20,079 nt of DNA from Actinomycetota bacterium (lineage in GTDB: Bacteria > Actinomycetota > Acidimicrobiia > Spongiisociales > ZC4RG35): the NCBI GenBank assembly GCA_022615295.1, contig JAKEHF010000035.1, positions 1 to 20,079 of the forward strand. Direction: 5' to 3'. A model generated the notes under the pieces. The model was not told the origin of the DNA. It did not search any database and saw only the letters and a program-made list of their open reading frames with translations. Every line of letters begins with the position of its first letter. Positions within the stretch are counted from its first letter, which is position 1. The translations under genes and the position numbers were made by a program. Below are positions 13,554-20,079 of the stretch, one piece after another.

Positions 13554-14522
13554 TTGGGCAACATAGGCGTCTGGAAGTTCATCGGACGCAGGCTCCTCCT
13601 GGGCCTGGCCACGCTGCTCGTGGTGTCGATCGTCGTCTTCGCCGCCACGCAGCTACTTCCCAGTGACCCGGCCCGGGCAATCCTCGGCCGTGACGCCACG
13701 GAGCAGAGCGTCAACGCCCTGCGCGAGGAGCTGGGTCTCGACCGGCCCGCCGTGGAGCAGTACTGGGACTGGCTGACACGTCTCGTCTCCGGGGACCCGG
13801 GCGAGTCGTTCAACGCTCGTTTGCCCATCATGGACTACATCGGCGACCGGGTCCTCAACTCCCTTTTCCTCCTGGTGCTGGCCTCGGTCATCTCCATCCC
13901 GCTTTCCCTCTTGATCGGGGCCTACAGCGCTCGAAAACGAGACACCGCCTTCGACCATGTCAGCTCCAACGTGATGCTGGCCTTGGCTTCGCTGCCCGAG
14001 TTCGTGATCGGGATGTTCCTCGTGGTCCTGTTCTCGACGATCGTGTGGCAGGTGTTGCCGGCCGTCACCGTGATCGCAAGCGGTGAAGGGCCATGGAACC
14101 ATCTCGATCAGATGATCCTTCCGACTGCAGTCCTGGTCCTCGGCGCCGTCCCCTACATCGCCCGGACCGCCAGGGCCTCGATCATCGAGGTGAACGAGAG
14201 TGACTATGTGGAGATGGCTCGGCTGAAGGGAGCCCCCGAGGAGGTCGTCCTGTGGCGTCATGCGGTGCCCAACGCCCTGGGCCCGGTCTTCCAGGTGATC
14301 GCCCTCAACGTCGCCTACTTCGCAGGTGGTGTGATTGTCGTGGAGTTCCTCTTCAACTACCCCGGCATCGGTGGCGCGTTGGCGGCGTCGGTCCGGGTGC
14401 GGGACATTCCGGTCATCCAGTTCCTGGTGATGGTGCTCGCCGCCCTCTACGTGACGGTCAATCTGGCGGCTGACCTCGCCACGGTCCTGGTCACACCCCG
14501 GCTGAGGACGAGGCTCAAATGA
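13554..14522 (+). CDS. ABC transporter permease, DppB/OppB type
   Basis: This 322-residue inner-membrane protein is one half of the channel for the family-5 binding protein. About six membrane segments are visible (near residues 11-31, 103-123, 138-165, 187-207, 249-269, 287-312). The cytoplasmic coupling loop YVEMARLKGAPEEVVLWRH with VPN (about 218-240) carries the EAA-like pattern that docks on the ATPase. The N-terminal GRRLLLGLATLLVVSIVVF and the LLPSDPARAILG periplasmic stretch are standard for DppB. The TTG at 13554 is supported by AGGTGAG (13541-13547) at suitable spacing; no ATG or GTG lies near the conserved start. The stop overlaps the next start as ATGA (14519-14522). Confidence 0.92.
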   Translation: MGNIGVWKFIGRRLLLGLATLLVVSIVVFAATQLLPSDPARAILGRDATEQSVNALREELGLDRPAVEQYWDWLTRLVSGDPGESFNARLPIMDYIGDRVLNSLFLLVLASVISIPLSLLIGAYSARKRDTAFDHVSSNVMLALASLPEFVIGMFLVVLFSTIVWQVLPAVTVIASGEGPWNHLDQMILPTAVLVLGAVPYIARTARASIIEVNESDYVEMARLKGAPEEVVLWRHAVPNALGPVFQVIALNVAYFAGGVIVVEFLFNYPGIGGALAASVRVRDIPVIQFLVMVLAALYVTVNLAADLATVLVTPRLRTRLK

Positions 14523-15397
14523 CCGCCCTACCCGAGCAGCAGTCGACCCCGGCTCCCCCCGGTGTCCTCCGGGTGTCGTGGCGCATGTGGCGTACCAAGA
14601 TCGGTGTGGCGATCGTCTCGCTTCTGGTCCTGATCGCATTCTTCGGGCGTTTCATCGCACCGTTCGGGGAGAACGAGGCGCTCGGCATCCCCAACGATCC
14701 CGATCTCGAAGGCAGCCTCTTCGGGCTGGGAAAGCTGGGTTATGACGTGTGGACCCGTTTTCTGTACGGGGGCAGGCCGATCCTGGTCCAGGCATTCCTC
14801 TCCACGGTGCTCGCCCTCGTGCTGGGGACGATCATCGGTCTAGTTGCGGCCTACAACCGGCGCCGGCTCGACGACGCCCTGATGCGGACCATGGATGTGA
14901 TGCTGGCCCTGCCCCAGATCATCCTTGTCCTGGTGGTCATCGCCATGTTCGGCGCTCAGACCTGGCTCGTCGTCCTCGCGGTGGGGATCTCCACTGTGCC
15001 CCGGATAGCGCGGGTGGTGAGGGGGACTGCTGTATCGGTAGTCGAACGTGACTTCGTCGCATCTGCCGAAGCTCTCGGCGAGCCAAAGATGCGCATCCTC
15101 GGCGCTGAGCTTCTGCCCAATGTCACCGCACCGTTGCTCGTTGAGGCGAACCTCCGTCTCACCTTTGCCATAGCCGTCATCGGTGGCATCGCCTTCCTCG
15201 GATTCACCTCCGATCCCGGCGCCGCCAACTGGGGGCTGATGATCAACGAGCATCGCGGTGTTCTTGCCGGGGGCCAGCCCTGGGGGACCATGCTGCCGGT
15301 GATCGCCATCGCCCTGCTCACCATCGGCACGGGTCTCATCGGAGATGGCCTCTCCCGGGCCGCCGCCGGCATTGACAGAGGGACCGTCGACGCATGA
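14519..15397 (+). CDS. ABC transporter permease, DppC/OppC type
   Basis: This 292-residue protein is the second channel subunit. It has the DppC N-terminal layout: a cytoplasmic leader, a first membrane helix (about 27-45), then an external loop reaching the conserved GYDVWTRFLYGGR (74-86). Further helices and the EAA coupling loop ASAEALGEPKMRILGAELLP (181-200) follow. The external loop between helix 1 and GYDVW is short but within range. It starts in an ATGA overlap with the DppB-like gene and ends in another ATGA overlap with the ATPase gene, so the three should be made in fixed proportion. The transported compound is not evident from the sequence. Confidence 0.92.
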   Translation: MTALPEQQSTPAPPGVLRVSWRMWRTKIGVAIVSLLVLIAFFGRFIAPFGENEALGIPNDPDLEGSLFGLGKLGYDVWTRFLYGGRPILVQAFLSTVLALVLGTIIGLVAAYNRRRLDDALMRTMDVMLALPQIILVLVVIAMFGAQTWLVVLAVGISTVPRIARVVRGTAVSVVERDFVASAEALGEPKMRILGAELLPNVTAPLLVEANLRLTFAIAVIGGIAFLGFTSDPGAANWGLMINEHRGVLAGGQPWGTMLPVIAIALLTIGTGLIGDGLSRAAAGIDRGTVDA

Positions 15398-17187
15398 CAC
15401 AGGCGGTCAGGATCGAAGGGCTCCGTCTCGAGGCCGTCGCCAGCGGCCATGACATCGTCGATGAGGTGGAGCTGACCATCGCCCCGGGTGAGGTGCTGGG
15501 TCTGGTCGGTGAGTCGGGCTCGGGCAAGACCACCGTCGGCCTCGCCGTTCTGGGCCACACCCGTCGCGGGGTCAGGGTCGCCTCTGGCCGTGTCTTTATT
15601 GGTGACACCGACATGCTGGCTCTCCCGGAACGCGAGCTCCGTGAGGCCCGGGGCAAGCTGGTCAGCTACGTCCCCCAGGACCCGTCCACCGCCCTCAACC
15701 CGGCGATGCGAATCGGCCGGCAGGTTGTGGAAGTCCTCGAGTTCCACGACTTCGGGGGTAGCGACGAGGCTCGACGCGCCAGGACCGCCGAAGTCATGCA
15801 CGAGGTGCTTCTCCCCTCGACTCCCGACTTCCTGCGCAGATATCCACACCAGCTCTCCGGCGGGCAACAGCAGCGCGTTGGGCTGGCGATGGCTTTCGCC
15901 AATCGCCCCAAGGTGATCGTGCTCGACGAGCCGACCACCGGGCTCGACGTGTCGACCCAGGCCCATGTCCTTGCCACCGTCCGCAACCTGACTGCGTCCC
16001 ACGGAGTGGCTGCGCTGTACGTGACCCATGATCTGGCCGTGGTGGCCAACCTCGCCCACCGCATTGCCGTCATGTACGCCGGTCGCGTCGTCGAGCTGGG
16101 CCCCACCGCGGGCGTCTTCGACGACCCTGGGCATCCCTACGCTCGCTACCTGATGGCCGCCGCCCCGGACCTGGGTGGCGAGCGGGAGATGGTGGGATTA
16201 CCGGGACGAGCCCCTTCACCGGGAAAGCGCCCGGTGGGGTGCGCCTTCGCTCTCCGCTGCGAGCTGGCCACTGAGGAATGCCATGTGGCGTTCCCCCCAC
16301 CTATCGAGATGCGGCCGGGAAGGATGGTTCGATGCGTCCGGCCGGGGGCAGTGCCGGACCGCACCAAGGCGCCACCGGTGGTGGCCTCGTCCTCGACCGT
16401 CTCCGAGAAGCCAGTGCTCTCGCTCCGTGACGTCACCGTCTCTTACGCCGAAAAGCAGGTGGTGCACGACATCAACTTCGATCTCAGCCCCGGCGAGTGT
16501 CTCGTCCTGGTCGGTGAATCGGGATCGGGCAAGACCACCCTGTCCCGTTCGATAGGCGGGCTGCATCATGAGTGGGTGGGAACGATCTCCCTCGACGGAA
16601 AGGCTTTGGCGCACTCCTCACGAGACCGTTCTGTCGATGAACGGCTCCGGGTGCAGTACATCTTCCAAAACCCGTACAGCTCCCTGAACCCGCGTCGGCC
16701 CATCGGGGCCTCGGTCGCTCGCCCGCTCATGATCGCCGGTGTCGACGAGAAGGAAGCCGATAGACGTGTCGGGGAGATGCTGGAGAGGGTATCGCTCACC
16801 GCCGCCCACGCCCGTCGCTACCCGGACCAGCTATCGGGTGGGGAGAGGCAACGAGCGGCGATCGCCCGAGGGCTGGCCGCAGATCCCGAGGTGTTGGTCT
16901 GTGACGAGGTGACGTCGGCCCTCGATGTCCTGGTTCAGGCGTCGATCGTGGAGCTCCTCGCGGCCTTGCGACGCGATCTCGGCCTCTCGATGCTCTTCGT
17001 GACCCACAACCTTCCCCTGGTCCGTTCGATGGCGGACCGTATCGCGGTGATGATGGAGGGCCGTATCTGTGAGTTCGGCCCGGCCCATGACATCATCGAG
17101 CGGCCACAGCAGGAATACACCCGCCGCCTCATCGCGGACACCCCCAAGATCACCGTCAACGGTCATAAAGACCACCCGGATGCCTGA
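15394..17187 (+). CDS. Fused dual-domain ABC ATPase (DppD-DppF type)
   Basis: This 597-residue protein joins the two ATPases of a peptide-type importer. Domain 1 has Walker A GESGSGKTT (residues 39-47), signature LSGGQ (154-158), Walker B VIVLDEP (174-180) and His212. It ends with the oligopeptide-transporter C-terminal region carrying Cys283, Cys289, Cys296 and Cys314, a four-cysteine set like the iron-sulfur motif known in DppD/OppD. Domain 2 has Walker A GESGSGKTT (374-382), signature LSGGE (480-484), Walker B VLVCDEV (500-506) and His538. Both sites keep the catalytic Glu. In domain 2 the residue after DE is Val rather than Pro, a common variant in fused ATPases. The linker (about 320-340) is Ala/Ser-rich. 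It overlaps the permease by ATGA, and the next gene starts 8 bases before its stop. Confidence 0.94.
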   Translation: MTQAVRIEGLRLEAVASGHDIVDEVELTIAPGEVLGLVGESGSGKTTVGLAVLGHTRRGVRVASGRVFIGDTDMLALPERELREARGKLVSYVPQDPSTALNPAMRIGRQVVEVLEFHDFGGSDEARRARTAEVMHEVLLPSTPDFLRRYPHQLSGGQQQRVGLAMAFANRPKVIVLDEPTTGLDVSTQAHVLATVRNLTASHGVAALYVTHDLAVVANLAHRIAVMYAGRVVELGPTAGVFDDPGHPYARYLMAAAPDLGGEREMVGLPGRAPSPGKRPVGCAFALRCELATEECHVAFPPPIEMRPGRMVRCVRPGAVPDRTKAPPVVASSSTVSEKPVLSLRDVTVSYAEKQVVHDINFDLSPGECLVLVGESGSGKTTLSRSIGGLHHEWVGTISLDGKALAHSSRDRSVDERLRVQYIFQNPYSSLNPRRPIGASVARPLMIAGVDEKEADRRVGEMLERVSLTAAHARRYPDQLSGGERQRAAIARGLAADPEVLVCDEVTSALDVLVQASIVELLAALRRDLGLSMLFVTHNLPLVRSMADRIAVMMEGRICEFGPAHDIIERPQQEYTRRLIADTPKITVNGHKDHPDA

Positions 17188-18124
17188 CCCGCCGATCGGG
17201 CCAGTCGATCCACTCACCCATCCACGGTTCCTCGGTCCGATGACCTTCGCCCGTCTCCCCCGCCTCGACGAGGTGACCACATACGACGTCGCCATCTTGG
17301 GCATCCCCTTCGATGCCGGCACCACCTATCGGCCCGGGGCCCGCTTCGGCCCCCAAGGGATACGCGCCGGATCCAAGTTGTTGCGCCGTTATCACCCCCA
17401 CCTCGAGACCGAGCCCTTCGGGGGCCAACAGGTGATCGATGCCGGGGACATCCCAGCCAACCCGTTCGACATCGAGGAAGCCATCACCGCCATCCAATCG
17501 GGCGCCGACGCCCTCCTCGACAACGGCGCGAGACTGGTAGCGCTGGGCGGTGATCACACCATCGCCCTACCACTGCTTCGCTCGATGCAAGCCCGCCACG
17601 GGCCGGTGGCACTCATCCACTTCGACGCCCATCTCGACACCTGGGACACCTACTTCGGGGCGCGTTACACCCACGGGACGCCATTCCGTCGCGCCTCCGA
17701 GGAAGGTCTGTTCGTTCCCGGCCATTCGATCCATGTCGGCATCAGGGGGCCGCTGTACTCGGCGGTTGACCTGACCGACGATCGAGGAATGGGTTTCGAC
17801 ATCATCGGGACCTGGGACCTCGATCGGTCAACCATCGATGGGGTTGTCGAGCGCATCCGATCCCGGGTCGACGGTTACCCGGTCTATGTCTCGATAGACA
17901 TCGATGTGCTCGACCCGGCTTTCGCCCCAGGCACTGGAACCCCCGAGATTGGCGGCTTCTCCACTCGTGAGCTGGCCGCAATCCTCCGCGGCCTCGCCAG
18001 GCTGCCCCTGGTGGGACTAGATGTCGTCGAGGTGGCGCCGCCATACGACCACGCTGAGATCACTTCCCTGGCCGCCGCCAACCTCGTCTACGACGTCCTC
18101 GGGCTGTTCGTGGACAGTCCGTGA
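17180..18124 (+). CDS. Agmatinase/ureohydrolase family protein
   Basis: This 314-residue enzyme of the arginase fold removes urea from an amidino group, for example agmatine to putrescine or guanidinobutyrate to GABA. The dinuclear metal ligands are all present: His126 (GGDHT), Asp149, His151 and Asp153 (DAHLD), and Asp240 and Asp242 (SIDIDVLDP). The loop RYTHGTPFRRA (162-171 region) and GTGTPEIGG (251-259) are agmatinase/guanidinobutyrase-like and not arginase-like. Guanidine hydrolases also belong here and use nickel, so the substrate is open. ATG 17180 lies inside the end of the ATPase gene (8-base overlap), which ties it to the transporter and suggests it acts on the imported compound. 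No good Shine-Dalgarno site is visible. The stop overlaps the next GTG as GTGA. Confidence 0.9.
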   Translation: MPDPPIGPVDPLTHPRFLGPMTFARLPRLDEVTTYDVAILGIPFDAGTTYRPGARFGPQGIRAGSKLLRRYHPHLETEPFGGQQVIDAGDIPANPFDIEEAITAIQSGADALLDNGARLVALGGDHTIALPLLRSMQARHGPVALIHFDAHLDTWDTYFGARYTHGTPFRRASEEGLFVPGHSIHVGIRGPLYSAVDLTDDRGMGFDIIGTWDLDRSTIDGVVERIRSRVDGYPVYVSIDIDVLDPAFAPGTGTPEIGGFSTRELAAILRGLARLPLVGLDVVEVAPPYDHAEITSLAAANLVYDVLGLFVDSP

Positions 18125-19332
18125 CCGCCCCGCGCTCCACGACCTCCAGCCAGCTCGCGTCCGCCTGGGGTCTGTTGGCGGCCATGGCCCTGCTCATGCT
18201 GGGCAACGGCCTCCAGGGTTCCCTGACCGGGTATCGCGCCCGTCTCGAAGGCTTTCCCACGTTGGTGGTGGGGGTGGTGATGGGTGGCTACTACGTCGGC
18301 TTCCTCATCGGCTCGATGGTCACACCCCGGATCCTCAAAGGAGTGGGCCATGTCAGGGTCTACGCAGGCCTGGCCTCGCTGGCCTCCACGGCGATCCTGA
18401 TCCAGGTGGTCTTTCTCGATCCCAGCGCTTGGTTCGCCATGCGGGTGGTGTCGGGGTTCTGTCTGGCCGGGCTCTATGTGGTAGCTGAGAGCTGGCTCAA
18501 CGGGATCTCGACGAATGTCACCCGGGGCAGGCTTCTCGCCTCCTACATGGTGGTGGTGATGGGCTTCCTGGCCGGCGGCCAGTTGCTCCTCAACGTATCC
18601 GACCCGGCGTCGTTCGAGCTGTTCGTGCTGGCATCTGTGCTCCTGTCATTGGCGGTGGTCCCCATCGCCCTGGCCCGGACCGGCGCCCCACAGCTGGAGT
18701 ACCCCCGCGGCCTCACCCTCAAGGACCTCTTCGCCACGGCCCCCCTGGGAATGATCACGGCCATGATGATCGGCCTCGCCAATGCCGGGATCTCGGGAAT
18801 GGGAGCCGTCTATGCCGCCGAGGCCGGGATGACGGTGCCCCAGATCTCGGTCTTCATGGGTCTCACCGTTGCAGGCGGCATCGCCCTGCAGTGGCCCGTG
18901 GGGTATCTTTCTGACGCTTTCTCCCGACGTCGGGTCATCGCGCTCGTAGCCTTCGTCGCCGCCGCTCTGGCCATCGTCGCCATGTTCCTCGGCCCCGGTC
19001 GCATCCTGTTCCTGGCCAACACCTTCGTCTTCGGCGGTCTCAGCTATTCGATGTACTCGCTGGCGGTGAGCCATGTCAACGACCTCATCGGGGCACATCT
19101 ACTGGTCGGCGCCAGCGCCGCCCTGATCTTCGTAAACGGGGTCGGGTCGATCCTGGGCCCGCTGGCGGCAGCCAGCGCCATCTCGGCACTGGGGCCAGAG
19201 GGCTTCTGGGTGACCCAATCCGTGGTCCACGCCGGTCTCGGTGTCTACGCCGTTTACCGAGCGCTGAAACAACGTCAACTCGACATACTGCGGCCCCATA
19301 CCTGGGACCGGGTCCCCTTCCGGGAGCCCTGA
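18121..19332 (+). CDS. MFS transporter, YcaD-like
   Basis: This 403-residue membrane protein has about twelve hydrophobic segments in two halves with a central cytoplasmic loop (TGAPQLEYPRGLTLKDLF). The strings MGGYYVGFLIGS (54-65) and VVAESWLN (120-127), and the second-half QWPVGYLSDAFSRRRV, are the signatures of the YcaD/CynX-like major facilitator group. Its transported solute is unknown; efflux or uptake of a product of the adjacent hydrolase is possible. GTG 18121 overlaps the hydrolase TGA as GTGA. The protein ends with a short basic/polar tail. Confidence 0.88.
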   Translation: MTAPRSTTSSQLASAWGLLAAMALLMLGNGLQGSLTGYRARLEGFPTLVVGVVMGGYYVGFLIGSMVTPRILKGVGHVRVYAGLASLASTAILIQVVFLDPSAWFAMRVVSGFCLAGLYVVAESWLNGISTNVTRGRLLASYMVVVMGFLAGGQLLLNVSDPASFELFVLASVLLSLAVVPIALARTGAPQLEYPRGLTLKDLFATAPLGMITAMMIGLANAGISGMGAVYAAEAGMTVPQISVFMGLTVAGGIALQWPVGYLSDAFSRRRVIALVAFVAAALAIVAMFLGPGRILFLANTFVFGGLSYSMYSLAVSHVNDLIGAHLLVGASAALIFVNGVGSILGPLAAASAISALGPEGFWVTQSVVHAGLGVYAVYRALKQRQLDILRPHTWDRVPFREP

Positions 19333-19376
19333 TCCAAGGCGGTAGTCTCGGCCAACGGCCCCCCGAGGAGCGAACG

Positions 19377-20079
19377 ATGGGCAGCAAGAGACACGACGTC
19401 ATCGTCATCGGCGCCGGTCACAACGGCTTGGTGTGTGGCACCAGGCTGGCCAAGGCCGGTCTGGACACTCTGATCCTGGAGCGTCGTCCCATCGTCGGTG
19501 GTGCTTGTGTCACCGAAGAGGTGTGGCCCGGTTATCACGTGTCCACGGCGTCCTATGTGCTCAGCATGTTCCACCCCAAGATCATCGAGGAACTGGGTCT
19601 GAAGCGGTTCGGTTTCGATCTGATCCCCACGGACATCCTCTTCGTGCCGTTCGAAGACGGCCGTTACATGGTGCTCTGGGACGACGTGGGGTCGACCTGC
19701 GAGGAGATCGCCAAGTTCTCGGCGGCCGACGCCGAGCGTTACCCGGAGTACGAGGAGTTCCTGCAAAAGGCGGCCCGCTTGGTGCGCGACCTCATGTGGC
19801 GGACCCCACCCACCTCATTCGGGCCCCGACCGGCAATGGAAGGCGCCTCGTTACTGTGGAGGCTGCAGCGAATGGGGCATGACGCCTTCGGGTTCGTGGA
19901 CCTCATGACGCTCTCCGTATCAGAATTCCTCGATCGCTGGTTCGAATCCGATCAGCTCAAGGCGACCCTGGCGTATTACGGGTCGATCGGCACCTTCAAG
20001 GTCCCTTTCTTGCCGCAACAGGCATCGTCCTTTCTCCCTCCCCTCGCCCGGAGGGAGAGGGTTGGGGTGAGGGGATCAA
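19377..20079 (+). CDS. FAD-dependent oxidoreductase, phytoene dehydrogenase-like, N-terminal part; possibly disrupted at right edge
   Basis: Only the first 234 codons lie in the window. The N-terminal FAD motif is VIVIGAGHNGLVCGTRLAKA (residues 8-27), followed by ERRPIVGGACVTEEVWPGY, which is the phytoene-desaturase-like (COG1233) pattern. The body up to LKATLAYYGSIGTFK fits the family. After residue 208 (about 20001) the expected family continuation (Gly-Pro then a Gly-rich turn leading to a His pair) is replaced by a proline/arginine-rich stretch with C/G-rich DNA, so the gene may be interrupted there. ATG 19377 has GAGGAG seven bases upstream. There is a 44-base gap after the MFS gene; it is likely the last member of this operon in the window. 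The reaction is unknown. Confidence 0.8.
   Translation, partial: MGSKRHDVIVIGAGHNGLVCGTRLAKAGLDTLILERRPIVGGACVTEEVWPGYHVSTASYVLSMFHPKIIEELGLKRFGFDLIPTDILFVPFEDGRYMVLWDDVGSTCEEIAKFSAADAERYPEYEEFLQKAARLVRDLMWRTPPTSFGPRPAMEGASLLWRLQRMGHDAFGFVDLMTLSVSEFLDRWFESDQLKATLAYYGSIGTFKVPFLPQQASSFLPPLARRERVGVRGS
20001..20079. repeat. Repeat-like C/G-rich palindromic element at right edge
   Basis: From about 20001 the sequence no longer matches the flavoprotein. TCTCCCTC (20033-20040) pairs with GAGGGAGA (20051-20058), followed by GGGTTGGGGTGAGGGG. On the minus strand this reads CCCCTCACCCCAACCCTCTC, the style of dispersed intergenic palindromes seen in many high-GC genomes. The element runs off the window, so its length and copy number cannot be judged. 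Confidence 0.45.

Noticed and set aside
16500..16530. Duplicate ATPase sequences (two GESGSGKTT-coding stretches) as a DNA repeat
   Set aside because: The similarity reflects two homologous ATPase domains; outside the motifs the DNA differs.

Overview
The window is high-GC, gene-dense bacterial DNA. Signs that point to an actinobacterium, possibly Acidimicrobiia-like, are frequent GTG/TTG starts, many 1-4 base start/stop overlaps, probable leaderless GTG genes, and a Tat lipoprotein followed by a Thr/Gly-rich linker. This placement is an inference from style, not from a marker gene.

Region 1 (1-7710) is a quaternary-amine module. A glycine-betaine type ABC importer is split between a minus-strand proV-proW pair (proW runs off the left edge) and a divergent plus-strand lipoprotein proX. 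After proX comes a perfect hairpin, a -10-like TATGAT, and a candidate SAM-II riboswitch. The riboswitch sits in the leader of a betaine-homocysteine methyltransferase-like gene. That gene is followed by a dimethylglycine/sarcosine dehydrogenase-like flavoprotein (DAO plus GcvT domains) and a carnitine/choline O-acyltransferase broken by a frameshift and an in-frame TAG. Together these read as betaine uptake, methyl transfer to homocysteine, and oxidative demethylation of dimethylglycine, with SAM as the probable feedback signal.

Region 2 (7751-11687) holds a plus-strand PLP aminotransferase that converges, 3 bases away, on a minus-strand trio. The trio is an FAD oxidoreductase, a GNAT acetyltransferase and a D-2-hydroxyacid dehydrogenase, joined by 1-base start/stop overlaps.

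Region 3 (11825-20079) is a plus-strand operon diverging from the trio. It encodes a Tat/lipoprotein peptide-type solute-binding protein, two permeases, a fused double ATPase, an agmatinase-family ureohydrolase, a YcaD-like MFS transporter and the start of a phytoene-dehydrogenase-like flavoprotein. Most junctions are 4-8 base overlaps. It looks like uptake and breakdown of an amidino/guanidino or peptide-like compound, but the substrate is not visible. At the far right edge the flavoprotein appears to run into a repeat-like C/G-rich element.

No tRNA, rRNA, CRISPR array or transposase was recognised.
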